The position numbers were made by a program, and so were the translations under genes. A stretch of 64,000 bases of DNA from Ruegeria aquimaris (lineage in GTDB: Bacteria > Pseudomonadota > Alphaproteobacteria > Rhodobacterales > Rhodobacteraceae): NCBI RefSeq assembly GCF_025751555.1, contig NZ_JAOWLB010000005.1, positions 1-64,000 of the forward strand. The letters run 5' to 3'. Of this stretch, positions 10,364 to 18,678 are shown in pieces (the stretch's first letter is position 1; each line of letters starts with the position of its first letter). The notes under the pieces are model-generated. The model was not told where the DNA came from. It ran no database searches and worked only from the letters and a program-made list of their open reading frames with translations.

Positions 10364-11358
10364 AGAGAAGCTCCTACCATAAGTGCCACATCGACCAGCC
10401 GATGCGCATAGCCCATTTCGTTGTCATACCAGGCGAACACTTTCAGTTGCGTGCCGTTGATGACCATCGTCGATGGCCCATCTATGATCGTCGACCGAGT
10501 ATCATTTGTGTAATCGGCAGAGACGAGCGGTCTGGTCTCGAAACCCAGAATGCCCTTCAGCGGCCCCTCGGCGGCGGCGGCGAAGTAGCCATTGACCTCC
10601 TCCACCGTCGTGGCGCGCTCCAGCTCAAAGACGCAATCGGTCAGCGAGGCATTCAGCAGCGGAACCCGCACCGCATGGCCATTCAGACGCCCCTTGAGCT
10701 CGGGATAGATCAGGGTAATCGCGGTGGCCGACCCCGTGGTGGTCGGGATGAGAGAGTTCAACGCCGACCGCGCGCGGCGAAGATCTTTGGCGGGCCGGTC
10801 CACGATGGTCTGGGTATTGGTGACATCATGGATGGTGGTGATCGAGCCGTGGCGTATGCCGATCGCTTCGTGGATCACCTTGACCACCGGCGCCAGACAG
10901 TTGGTCGTACAGGACGCCGCCGTAACGATGCGGTGCTCGGCGGGTTCATAGGCGTCCTGGTTGACGCCATAGACGATGTTCGCGGTCGGCCCATCCTTAA
11001 CCGGCGCAGAAACGACAACCTTTTTGACCCCGGCATCAAAATACGGTTGCAGCTTGGCCTCGGTCTTGAATACGCCGGTGCAGTCGATCACCACATCCAC
11101 CCCGTCCAGCGGAAGCTTCGACAGGTCCTTTGTTCCGACAAAGGGTATTCTCGTGCCGTCGATCGTGACGCTGCTTTGGTCAAAGGCAAAGCGTGCGTCC
11201 CAGCGACCATGCACTGTGTCGAACTCCAGCAGATGCGCCTGCATTGCGGTATCGCCAACGGCATCGTTGATCCAGGCAATCTCGGCGCCGCGCTCCAGAA
11301 GTGGTTTCAGGGCGAGTTTGCCCATGCGACCGAGGCCATTGAGCGCAAAGACAGTCAT
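10360..11358 (-). CDS. glyceraldehyde-3-phosphate dehydrogenase of the ars operon
   Basis: 332-residue GAPDH with the NAD-binding start [11 protein letters not shown], the catalytic ASCTTNC motif (near residues 150-156), [12 protein letters not shown] and a C-terminal [14 protein letters not shown]. In the arsJ-gapdh resistance pathway this enzyme uses arsenate instead of phosphate to make 1-arseno-3-phosphoglycerate, the ArsJ substrate. Its position between arsR-arsC and arsJ, with 4-bp overlaps on both sides, supports that specialised role over central glycolysis. A good Shine-Dalgarno (GGAGAA) precedes the ATG. Substrate preference cannot be read from sequence; the pathway role is inferred from context. 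Confidence 0.92.
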   Translation of the reverse strand: MTVFALNGLGRMGKLALKPLLERGAEIAWINDAVGDTAMQAHLLEFDTVHGRWDARFAFDQSSVTIDGTRIPFVGTKDLSKLPLDGVDVVIDCTGVFKTEAKLQPYFDAGVKKVVVSAPVKDGPTANIVYGVNQDAYEPAEHRIVTAASCTTNCLAPVVKVIHEAIGIRHGSITTIHDVTNTQTIVDRPAKDLRRARSALNSLIPTTTGSATAITLIYPELKGRLNGHAVRVPLLNASLTDCVFELERATTVEEVNGYFAAAAEGPLKGILGFETRPLVSADYTNDTRSTIIDGPSTMVINGTQLKVFAWYDNEMGYAHRLVDVALMVGASL

Positions 11359-12200
11359 ATGTTTTCTCCAATATTTTTCCGCGCAAGGTCATCCAAAGCA
11401 CGTTGCAGTGATATCTTGTCGAGCGAGGCAATCGGCAGCGCGGCAAAAGCCACGATCCTGTTGCGCAGCGCCCCATAGGTCTGATGAAAGGCGAGGTTCT
11501 TTTCCGCGGCGTTGCCTCCGGCTTTGGCCGGGTCCGGCAGCCCCCAATGGGCACTGATCGGCTGTCCCACCCAGGCCGGGCAGTCTTCGTTCGCCGCCTG
11601 ATCGCAGACGGTAAAGACAAAATCGAAAGACGGTGCATCGTGCCCCTGAAACTCGCTAACGTTCTTGGCGCGCAAGAGCGAGATGTCGTGCCCATTCTGT
11701 TGCAGGACGTCGAGCGCAAACGGGTTCAGTTCCGACCGGGGCCTTGTGCCGGCAGAGTAAGCATCAAACCGATCACCCGCCTCTTTCCGCAGGATCGCTT
11801 CGGCAAAGATCGAGCGCGCGGAGTTCCCGGTGCAAAGGAACAAGACCTTGAGTCTGGCTCGCGTCGCGGGCTTCGGCAGTTCGTCGACGGGTAGCGCCGA
11901 CCACCCGCACAACTCGGGACGCCCCCGGCAGCAATCGAGAAACAGATAGTCAAACGTCTGTCGCACTTCGTGCATATCGACCGAATAGAGCAGCGAAGTA
12001 CCCTGTCGCTCCTGTGTGACCAGCCGCGCTTGCAACAAGGCGGAAAGATAGGCCGACAAGGTCGAGCCTTTGACGCCAAGGGCCTCGGCCAACTCCCCCG
12101 CCGGCACCCGGTCAGGGTACCGCCGCATCAGAAGCCGAAAAATGGCAAGGCGCATTGGATGGCCCAGCGTGGTAAGGCGAAGGGGAATCTCTTTTTCCAT
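11355..12200 (-). CDS. ArsR-ArsC fusion: arsenic-responsive repressor joined to arsenate reductase
   Basis: 281 residues in two parts. Residues 1-100 form a winged-helix ArsR domain ([16 protein letters not shown], recognition helix near [13 protein letters not shown]). They end with a cysteine cluster Cys90-Cys91-(6 residues)-Cys98, a plausible As(III) site of the Acidithiobacillus ArsR type. Residues 115-281 are a low-molecular-weight phosphatase-fold arsenate reductase: P-loop CTGNSARS (Cys123, Arg129) and a second pair Cys199/Cys207 (CDQAANEDC) that can relay the disulfide as in thioredoxin-linked ArsC. One polypeptide could therefore sense arsenite and produce it. First gene of the operon. 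ATG at 12200 has no Shine-Dalgarno; a leaderless mRNA is possible. Confidence 0.92.
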   Translation of the reverse strand: MEKEIPLRLTTLGHPMRLAIFRLLMRRYPDRVPAGELAEALGVKGSTLSAYLSALLQARLVTQERQGTSLLYSVDMHEVRQTFDYLFLDCCRGRPELCGWSALPVDELPKPATRARLKVLFLCTGNSARSIFAEAILRKEAGDRFDAYSAGTRPRSELNPFALDVLQQNGHDISLLRAKNVSEFQGHDAPSFDFVFTVCDQAANEDCPAWVGQPISAHWGLPDPAKAGGNAAEKNLAFHQTYGALRNRIVAFAALPIASLDKISLQRALDDLARKNIGENI

Positions 12201-12222
12201 ATTTCACGAATATCAGAAATAT
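12199..12222 (-). promoter_or_regulatory. candidate ArsR operator at the ars operon start
   Basis: Perfect 7-bp inverted repeat ATATTTC-N10-GAAATAT overlapping the start codon of the arsR-arsC fusion. A TATATT that could serve as -10 on the minus strand overlaps its upstream arm. Position and symmetry suit autoregulation by the ArsR domain; binding is inferred only. Confidence 0.45.
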
Positions 12223-12455
12223 AATCCCAATCAAGCTTTGAGATACACTGTCATGGAAGTTTCACGAAGGCGGATTGCGGCTTTCGAAGACCGCACCGGG
12301 TCGTCAGCCATGCCAACTGCGATGAGAGGACCAGCAGACAGTCAAAGATGGGAAATAGATGCTCCTCACCTTGCATGACACACGTGGAAACACGTGCGCC
12401 CAAGGGCTATGGCCGCAACGGTCTCGCCGTGGTCAATCGCAACCGCCCTATTGTC

Positions 12456-13184
12456 TTAGGCGGGTTTCGACTGCCTCGACTGCTTCAGGTAGAAAAAGGG
12501 CAAAGTGGCCAGATACAGGCAGTTGGCGACCACCAGTGTGGGCCATGGATTGGTGATCAGGCCGTAGATGCCGACAATCCCAACCACGGTCAAGGGGATC
12601 AGCAGCGATGACCTGAGGTTGACATATTTGATCGAGATCGTGGGGATCGTGCTGATCGCCAGCAGGCCAACCCCGACAATATAGACCGTCCGCACAAACG
12701 GATGTGTCGGGGTGCCCAAAGCACTCAACTGCATGAAGATTGGCATCAGCGCCAGACAGGCCAGCGCAGGGGCCGGAATCCCGACAAAGAAATCGTCGCT
12801 CTCGCCGGTTTTTCTTGCCACATTGAACCGGGCAAGCCGCAGCGCGCAGCAGACCACGACAATGAGAGACGCGATCCAGCCAATGCTGGCATAATCCGTA
12901 TCGGCATAGAGGTTGTGATAAATGAGTATGCCGGGAACAACACCGAAGTTGAAGAAATCAGACAGGGTATCGAGTTCCGCCCCAAAATCACTCACCGCAT
13001 TCAGAAGCCTGGCCAGTTTCCCATCCAACGCGTCCAGCACCATGGCAAGCAAGAGGAACGAGAGCGCGCGCTCCAGTTCGCCCGCGATGTCCAGTCGGAG
13101 AGCGTTCATGCCAGCGCCCAAAGCGCCCATTGTCACCATGCTGGGGATGACGCGGCGCAGCGCAAGGGGTAGGTTCGGTTTCAT
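12456..13184 (-). CDS. pssA: CDP-diacylglycerol--serine O-phosphatidyltransferase
   Basis: Membrane enzyme (242 residues, about 6-8 hydrophobic segments) that joins serine to CDP-diacylglycerol to form phosphatidylserine. The CDP-alcohol phosphotransferase signature is intact: DALDGKLAR followed after eight residues by GAELDTLSD, i.e. D-x2-DG-x2-AR-x8-G-x3-D-x3-D. The protein is basic at the N-terminus and ends in a short Lys/Gln-rich tail. It starts 7 bp after the psd stop, so the two genes act in sequence: its product is the substrate of Psd on the way to phosphatidylethanolamine. Confidence 0.96.
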   Translation of the reverse strand: MKPNLPLALRRVIPSMVTMGALGAGMNALRLDIAGELERALSFLLLAMVLDALDGKLARLLNAVSDFGAELDTLSDFFNFGVVPGILIYHNLYADTDYASIGWIASLIVVVCCALRLARFNVARKTGESDDFFVGIPAPALACLALMPIFMQLSALGTPTHPFVRTVYIVGVGLLAISTIPTISIKYVNLRSSLLIPLTVVGIVGIYGLITNPWPTLVVANCLYLATLPFFYLKQSRQSKPA

Positions 13185-13191
13185 GTGCCTA

Positions 13192-13884
13192 TCAAATCGG
13201 TGTCCCGGGCATCATCTGGGATGGATTTGAAAGATCGGCCAAAATTGTCTCTCCTGCAATTGCTATTTGCCCTACAGACACCCGAGGCTTGACGCCCTGT
13301 GGCAGAAAGACGTCCAAACGACTGCCAAAACGGATCAGACCAAAGCGCTCGCCCACCCCGCAGCGGTCGCCTTCGCGCACGAAACATACGATCCGACGCG
13401 CGACCAGACCTGCGATCTGAACAACGCCGATGCGAGTTCCGTCCGCCGCTTCGATCGTCAAGCCGTTGCGTTCATTGTGAATACTGGCCTTGTCCAGCGA
13501 CGCGTTCAGGAATTTGCCATGATGATAGGCGATGTGCCGAACGACGCCGGTGATCGGCGCGCGGTTCACATGGCAATTGAAGACATTCATGAAGACCGAA
13601 ACCCGGATCAGGGGCAAGTCGCCCAGCCCCAATTCGCTTGGGGGTACAACTTCCTCGATCAGCGACACGATCCCGTCTGCCGGAGACAGAACCAACGAAG
13701 GCTGTTTCGGAACGATTCGGACGGGGTCACGAAAGAAGTAATAGCACCAGATCGTCACAGCCAGCCCCGGCCAGAACAGAGGCGCCCAGAGGGCCGTTAA
13801 CAGCGCAGTCACGACGGCGAAGGTAGCCACGAACTTGCGGCCTTCCCTGTGCATCGGCACAGCAACGATCTTGAACATATTCAT
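13192..13884 (-). CDS. psd: phosphatidylserine decarboxylase proenzyme
   Basis: Converts phosphatidylserine to phosphatidylethanolamine. The 230-residue protein begins [20 protein letters not shown], as in other alphaproteobacterial short Psd proteins; a longer frame from 14031 lacks similarity before this point. Visible motifs are a transmembrane stretch near 20-45, YFFRDP, the SPADG catalytic Asp region, [14 protein letters not shown] with the His, and RFGSRLDVF near the C-terminus. Self-cleavage there between Gly and Ser would create the pyruvoyl group. It lies in the order dgkA-like/psd/pssA. Confidence 0.95.
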   Translation of the reverse strand: MNMFKIVAVPMHREGRKFVATFAVVTALLTALWAPLFWPGLAVTIWCYYFFRDPVRIVPKQPSLVLSPADGIVSLIEEVVPPSELGLGDLPLIRVSVFMNVFNCHVNRAPITGVVRHIAYHHGKFLNASLDKASIHNERNGLTIEAADGTRIGVVQIAGLVARRIVCFVREGDRCGVGERFGLIRFGSRLDVFLPQGVKPRVSVGQIAIAGETILADLSNPSQMMPGTPI

Positions 13885-13894
13885 CTGTTGTCTT

Positions 13895-14332
13895 TCATTT
13901 TTCGGCAAGCGATCCGGCCAAGTCTGCTGCGATGAACGCCGCGTTTGCGCAGAGCAAACACATTGCCGCAAGCAAACCCAGGTCCCAGGCGTCGCGCGCG
14001 GATACCTGCCAGTCATGCGCAAGATGGTCAACGATAGATTTAATCGCCCTGTTCAAAGCCTCTACCGCGACGAGGCAGAAGAACAGAACAATCAACAACA
14101 CGACGTCCATCCCGTTGACGCCGAAATGGGTTAACAGCAGCAGGTACATCAGACACGCTGCGGCGATATGTCGAAACGCAGTCTCTTGCCAAAGGTGCCT
14201 TTCCCCTGTGGCTGCGTAACCAAACGCCGACCGTGGATCGAGCCTTTCGATGAGGGGATATGCTGCCCGCGCGTTCCAACGCCGTGACAAGGCACGTGGC
14301 CAAATACACCATGTCCCCAGCTGAAAGGGCAA
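13895..14332 (-). CDS. DgkA-like diacylglycerol/undecaprenol kinase homologue
   Basis: 145-residue membrane protein with three hydrophobic helices and the DgkA signature region [16 protein letters not shown] followed by [11 protein letters not shown]. Alignment by eye to E. coli DgkA keeps Glu28 (here Glu50), Glu69 (Glu91), Asn72 (Asn94) and Asp95 (Asp117). The metal-binding Glu76 appears as Lys98 and Lys94 as Trp116, so activity is doubtful or altered. The N-terminus is uncertain: the only early starts are TTG codons (14332 or further in), and the first ~30 residues resemble no DgkA. It ends 10 bp before psd. Confidence 0.7.
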   Translation of the reverse strand: MPFQLGTWCIWPRALSRRWNARAAYPLIERLDPRSAFGYAATGERHLWQETAFRHIAAACLMYLLLLTHFGVNGMDVVLLIVLFFCLVAVEALNRAIKSIVDHLAHDWQVSARDAWDLGLLAAMCLLCANAAFIAADLAGSLAEK

Positions 14333-14453
14333 AAGCGCCGGGCGTCCGCTACCCTGTGGCCATGTGCCGGGACAGTCAGCATATGCTTCGAGCGTCCTCC
14401 GCGACCGTGATGCAGCGCCGGCTTGTTTCCGGTTGCCCTTGGCCCGATGGCGT

Positions 14454-15824
14454 CTACCCCAGGATCGCCTTCACCGCATCCGCGCTGGCCGCCACTACGG
14501 TGTCTACTTCCTGCTGCGTGATGCAGAACGGAGGGGCATAACCGATGATATCGCCTTGCGGCATGGCCCGGGCTATGACGCCGAGTTCGGACATTTTCGC
14601 CGCAATGGCCGGGCCGATCTTTCGCTGAGGATCGAACATGCGCCGCACCGGGCGATCTTCGACGAGCTCAATCGCGCACATCAGCCCCTCGCCGCGCACA
14701 TCGCCCACGTTGGGATGTTCGGCCAAAGCCTCCGTGAGGCCCTGTTTCAGGGCCGCTCCCATTCGGCCTGCATTTTCGACCAGCCCCAGATCGTCGATCA
14801 GTTTCAGGTTCGCCACACCGGCGGCGGCGCCGACCGGATGCGCCGAATAGGTCCAGCCGTGACCGATGGGGCCGTTTTCATCGGTGCCCTGCTCCAGCAC
14901 CTGCCAAACACGATCCGACACGATCGAACCGGACAACGGCGCATAGGCCGACGTAAGACCCTTGGCGATCGTGATGAAATCCGGCGAGATCCCATAGTGG
15001 TCTGACCCGAACATGGACCCAAGACGCCCGAACCCGGTCACCACCTCGTCAGCGATCAGCAGGATGTCATACTTCCGCAGCACCGCTTGTATCGCGGGCC
15101 AGTAACCGGCGGGCGGCGGCACGATGCCTCCGGTGCCCAGAACGGGCTCTCCGATGAAGGCCGCAATCGTGTGCGGTCCTTCGGCAAGGATCAGTTCTTC
15201 GAGACGGGCCGCGCATTGCGCGCTGAAAGCCGCTTCGGAAAGCTCCGCCTCCTCGCGCCGGTAATAGTAAGGTGCGTCGGTGTGGATCACCTGTGAGAGC
15301 GGCAAGTCGAACTTCCGGTGAAACAGCTCAAGCCCGGTCAGCGATCCCGTCATCAGGCCAGAGCCATGATACCCCCGCCAGCGGCTGATGATCTTCTTCT
15401 TTTCGGGCCGCCCCAGGATATTGTTGTAGTACCAGACAAGCTTGATGTTGGTCTCGTTGGCGTCCGAGCCGGACAATCCGAAATAGACCTTGGACATGCC
15501 AGCGGGCGCACGATCCATGACCATCTTGGCCAGCGTGATCGAGGCTTCGGTGCCATGACCGACATAGGCATGGTAATAGGCCAGTTCGCGCGCCTGATCG
15601 GCAATCGCCTCGGCGATCTCGGGCCGCCCGTAGCCGACGTTCACACAGTAGAGACCAGCAAAAGCGTCGAGCATTCGTTTGCCATCGCGATCCTCGATGT
15701 GCACGCCCGAACCGGTGCGGATCACCCGCGAAGGGGTCTCTCCGCGTGCGTGCATGGCAAGATGCGTCGATGGATGGAAAAAACTCTCCCGATCCCAGAG
15801 TGCGATCTGGTCATTCTGCAACAT
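14454..15824 (-). CDS. doeD: ectoine-degradation aminotransferase (class III, DoeD-like)
   Basis: 456-residue PLP enzyme of aminotransferase class III. Asp260 (in LLIADEVVTGFGR) and the Schiff-base Lys288 (ITIAKGLTSAY) are visible, with YHGSG (152-156) contacting the cofactor. By context it transaminates L-2,4-diaminobutyrate to aspartate-semialdehyde, the third step of ectoine catabolism after DoeA and DoeB, whose genes lie upstream in the same direction (15-bp gap to doeB). Alone it would be called an omega-amino acid:pyruvate-type transaminase, so substrate assignment is from neighbourhood. Confidence 0.85.
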   Translation of the reverse strand: MLQNDQIALWDRESFFHPSTHLAMHARGETPSRVIRTGSGVHIEDRDGKRMLDAFAGLYCVNVGYGRPEIAEAIADQARELAYYHAYVGHGTEASITLAKMVMDRAPAGMSKVYFGLSGSDANETNIKLVWYYNNILGRPEKKKIISRWRGYHGSGLMTGSLTGLELFHRKFDLPLSQVIHTDAPYYYRREEAELSEAAFSAQCAARLEELILAEGPHTIAAFIGEPVLGTGGIVPPPAGYWPAIQAVLRKYDILLIADEVVTGFGRLGSMFGSDHYGISPDFITIAKGLTSAYAPLSGSIVSDRVWQVLEQGTDENGPIGHGWTYSAHPVGAAAGVANLKLIDDLGLVENAGRMGAALKQGLTEALAEHPNVGDVRGEGLMCAIELVEDRPVRRMFDPQRKIGPAIAAKMSELGVIARAMPQGDIIGYAPPFCITQQEVDTVVAASADAVKAILG

Positions 15825-15839
15825 GATCTTTCCTTCTTT

Positions 15840-16829
15840 TCAGTCTTCGACGGCCAGAACGGCGAGGCAATCGCCCGCCTGACACAGGCCGGGGTGGTGT
15901 CGCGCCATCAGGATACCGTCGCGTTGTGCGGTCACTGAACTTGGGGCGTTGCCGGTCTGACCGGTCTGCCAAATTCGGGCAATGGGGTCGCCGGGTTCTA
16001 CGGTATCTCCCAGCGAGACAAGGAACTCGACCAGTCCCCCTTGGGCCGTGAAATGAAAACAGGCATCGTCAGGCTGGCTCAGATACCGTGTGGGTGCGCG
16101 TTCCGGTTCCCCCGACAAGATACCTGAGTGAATCAACAGGTTTCGCACCCCTTTGCGCGCGATACCTGTCGTGTATGGGGTGGCCGACCCCTGCCCGCCC
16201 AATTCGGTTGTGACAAAGGTCTTGCCCATTGCTTCGGCGGCATCGTCATACATGCCCAAGGCGTCGATCTCGCGCATTTCGACGCTGAACGGCGCGTTGA
16301 ACGCATCCCGGGCGGTGCGACAGCGGGCCTCCTGCGCCTTGTCATCAAGGATATGCGAGGCGGCAAAGGGCAGAAAATCGAGCGTTTTGCCGCCGGAATG
16401 GAAATCCAGAACCAGATCGGCCATGGGCAGCAAGGTGCGCTGAAAGTAATCGGCGATCTTCTGCGTCGGCGTGCCGTCCGGGGCGCCGGGAAAGGCGCGG
16501 TTCATGTTCGCCTGGTCCAGCGGCGACACCCGGGTGCCAGCCAGAAACGCCGGAAAGTTCATCGCCGGCACAATGATCACGGTTCCCGTGACCTGATCCG
16601 GCGTCAGGCTGTGCGCCAGATCAAAGAGCGCAAGCGGCCCTTCATACTCATCCCCGTGGTTCGCCCCGGTCAAAAGCGCCACCGGCCCGGTGCCTCGCCG
16701 GATGACCGAAACGGGAATCAACACAGAGCCCCAAGCGCTGTCGTTCCGGCTGTAGGGCAAGCGCAGATGCCCGTGCTGTTTGCCGTCTTTTTCGAAATCC
16801 ACGGTCGGGGTGATCGGATTGGCGCGCAT
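15840..16829 (-). CDS. doeB: N-alpha-acetyl-L-2,4-diaminobutyrate deacetylase
   Basis: 329-residue zinc hydrolase of the succinylglutamate desuccinylase/aspartoacylase family. Zn ligands are visible as GANHGDEYEGP (His58, Glu61) and LDFHSGG (His144), and the C-terminal beta-domain (after about 245) resembles other DoeB proteins. It removes the acetyl group from N-alpha-acetyl-diaminobutyrate produced by ectoine hydrolysis. The gene sits 3 bp downstream of doeA and 15 bp upstream of doeD, giving a tight doeABD operon. ATG start at 16829. Confidence 0.92.
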   Translation of the reverse strand: MRANPITPTVDFEKDGKQHGHLRLPYSRNDSAWGSVLIPVSVIRRGTGPVALLTGANHGDEYEGPLALFDLAHSLTPDQVTGTVIIVPAMNFPAFLAGTRVSPLDQANMNRAFPGAPDGTPTQKIADYFQRTLLPMADLVLDFHSGGKTLDFLPFAASHILDDKAQEARCRTARDAFNAPFSVEMREIDALGMYDDAAEAMGKTFVTTELGGQGSATPYTTGIARKGVRNLLIHSGILSGEPERAPTRYLSQPDDACFHFTAQGGLVEFLVSLGDTVEPGDPIARIWQTGQTGNAPSSVTAQRDGILMARHHPGLCQAGDCLAVLAVED

Positions 16830-16832
16830 CGC

Positions 16833-18008
16833 TTACCCTTTCACGAAGAGTTCGCGCGGAGTGCGGCAGAGGCATTCCACCCCGGTTTCGGTGATGACAA
16901 TCGGTTCCGTGATCTCCAACCCGCCATCGTCAAGCCACAGGGCGGGCATGAAGTGGAAGGTCATGCCGGGTTTCAGCACGCTCTTGTCGCCCCTGCGAAA
17001 GGACATGGTGCGCTCGCCCCAATCCGGCGGATAGGATATCCCGATGGCATAGCCGCAGCGGCTGTCCTTCTGAAACCCCAGCCGGTTGAGTGTCGCATTG
17101 AAAGCATTGGCAATGTCTTCACAGAGATTGCCGGGCCGGGCCTGTTCCAGCCCCGCCTCGACAGCCTCCAGAACCGCCTTTTCCGCATCCAGGTATTTCT
17201 GAGGCGGCTTGCCCAGGAACAAGGTGCGCGACTGCGGGCACTGATAGCGCCGATAGGCCCCGGCAATCTCGAAAAACGTGCTTTCGCCGGCTTTCAGAGG
17301 TGCATCATCCCATGTCAGGTGCGGCGCGGTCGCATCCAAACCCGAAGGGGCCATTGGAACAATGGCCGGGTAGTCCCCCCAATGCCCATCTGCGCCAGAG
17401 ACCGAGGCATGGTAGATATCGGCGATCAACTCGTTCTTCTTCAGCCCTGGCTCGGCCTTCTCCAACACCACCTGATGCATCCGCTCGACGATCCGGGCGC
17501 CGCGGCGCATATACTCGATCTCGGTCGCGGATTTCACGGCGCGCTGCCAGTTGACCAGACCCGTGGAATCCTGGAACCGGGCCGAGGGCAGGTTTTTCTG
17601 CAAGCTCAGAAACGCGGATGCCGTGAAGTAATAGTTGTCCATCTCCAGACCGATGCGCGCTGCACTCAGGCCTCGCTCCGCGATCAGCGCCGAGAGGTCC
17701 TCCATCGGGTGCTTGGCCGGGTTTTGTACATAGGTGTCGTCGTAACCGCGTATGTTGTCCTTGGCGAGCCAGGTGGTCAGCCCGGCGCCCACCGCATCCA
17801 TCGCGCGCCCCCACCAGACCGGCTCGCCATCAAGCGCAAGAAGCACTCCTTGATGCACGTAAAAGGACCAGCCGTCATACCCCGTAAGCCAGGCCATATT
17901 GGACGGGTCAGTGACAAAGACCGCGTCCAGCCCGCGCGCGGCCATTTCAGCGCGCGTCTTTGTCAGACGGTCGATATATTCGGCGGGTGAGAATGGCAAA
18001 TCTGGCAT
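16833..18008 (-). CDS. doeA: ectoine hydrolase (M24 peptidase/creatinase fold)
   Basis: Opens the ectoine ring to N-acetyl-diaminobutyrate. The protein is about 391 residues with an N-terminal creatinase-like domain (TDPSNMAWLTGYDGWSFYV) and a C-terminal pita-bread M24 domain (FFEIAGAYRRYQCPQSRTLF, GISYPPDWGER). The start at 18008 is preferred over 18098 because GGAGGA lies 7 bp upstream and family similarity starts at MPDLPFSPAEYIDRL. It leads the doeABD operon and is transcribed divergently from an AsnC/Lrp regulator. Confidence 0.93.
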   Translation of the reverse strand: MPDLPFSPAEYIDRLTKTRAEMAARGLDAVFVTDPSNMAWLTGYDGWSFYVHQGVLLALDGEPVWWGRAMDAVGAGLTTWLAKDNIRGYDDTYVQNPAKHPMEDLSALIAERGLSAARIGLEMDNYYFTASAFLSLQKNLPSARFQDSTGLVNWQRAVKSATEIEYMRRGARIVERMHQVVLEKAEPGLKKNELIADIYHASVSGADGHWGDYPAIVPMAPSGLDATAPHLTWDDAPLKAGESTFFEIAGAYRRYQCPQSRTLFLGKPPQKYLDAEKAVLEAVEAGLEQARPGNLCEDIANAFNATLNRLGFQKDSRCGYAIGISYPPDWGERTMSFRRGDKSVLKPGMTFHFMPALWLDDGGLEITEPIVITETGVECLCRTPRELFVKG

Positions 18009-18124
18009 GAATCCTCCGGCGTTCGCGATCATCTTACGAAGATGAAGTGGACGTTTTCTGCATGTTTTCAAAAAGTGTGCATTTTTTGTGCGAAACATAC
18101 TGAAAATCGGATAATTTCCCCATC
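18009..18124. promoter_or_regulatory. divergent doeA / asnC-type regulator control region
   Basis: 116-bp AT-rich gap between divergent genes. It contains the partial direct repeat GTGTGCATTTTTT and TTGTGCGAAA (about 18076-18097) and several A/T tracts, the flexible context favoured by Lrp/AsnC proteins. The doeA ribosome-binding site (GGAGGA) is at its left end. No single clear operator can be picked by eye. Confidence 0.4.
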
Positions 18125-18583
18125 ATGGACCAGATAGATCGGAAAATCCTGCACCACGTGCAGCAGAACAATCAGCTCACCCATGCCGAATTGTCGGACC
18201 TGGTCGGGTTGTCAGCGACCTCTGTTCAACGCCGCCTGACCAGACTTCGCACCGACCGTGTCATCACCGCCGACATCTCGGTCGTTGACCCCGAAGCAGC
18301 CGGTCGGCCGCTTTTGATGCTGGTATCGGTCGAACTTGCACGCGAACGCGCCGACATCATCGACCGCTTCAAGCGGTCGGTCAAAAACTGTGCCGAAGTC
18401 ATGAGCGCCTACTACGTCACCGGGGAAACCGATTTCGTACTGGTCGTCAGCGCGACGAACATGGCCGACTACGAAGCGTTCACGCGAGAGTTCTTTTACG
18501 ACAATCCCGACATCAAGGGGTTCAAGACCTCTGTCGTCATGGATCGCATCAAGGCGAGCTTCCACCTTCCCCTATTGGAATGA
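18125..18583 (+). CDS. Lrp/AsnC-family regulator of ectoine catabolism (DoeX-like)
   Basis: 152-residue DNA-binding regulator. An N-terminal winged HTH (DQIDRKILHHVQQNNQLTHA, recognition region LSATSVQRRLTRLR) is followed by an RAM/AsnC effector domain (YYVTGETDFVLVVSATNM). The gene is divergent from doeABD, as DoeX/AsnC genes are in ectoine-degradation loci, so it probably senses an ectoine-derived metabolite and controls that operon. The adjacent downstream CoA-transferase is not obviously in the same pathway. Confidence 0.9.
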   Translation: MDQIDRKILHHVQQNNQLTHAELSDLVGLSATSVQRRLTRLRTDRVITADISVVDPEAAGRPLLMLVSVELARERADIIDRFKRSVKNCAEVMSAYYVTGETDFVLVVSATNMADYEAFTREFFYDNPDIKGFKTSVVMDRIKASFHLPLLE

Positions 18584-18678
18584 CGCACAAGTCGTCGCAG
18601 CCCCTGTCATTTCTGCGCCTTTTGACACTGGACAAGTTTCCCACCGGCGGGAACCATGTCCTGAAGGAGGACAGGTCA

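Noticed and set aside
9086-14332. Reading the phospholipid genes beside the ars operon as an arsenolipid pathway
   Set aside because: psd and pssA are the ordinary alphaproteobacterial forms, and there is no ArsM or ArsS gene nearby; adjacency is not evidence of a joint pathway.
16128-17990. 620-codon plus-strand frame opposite doeB/doeA
   Set aside because: Antisense to two clearly recognisable enzymes; translation is domain-free.
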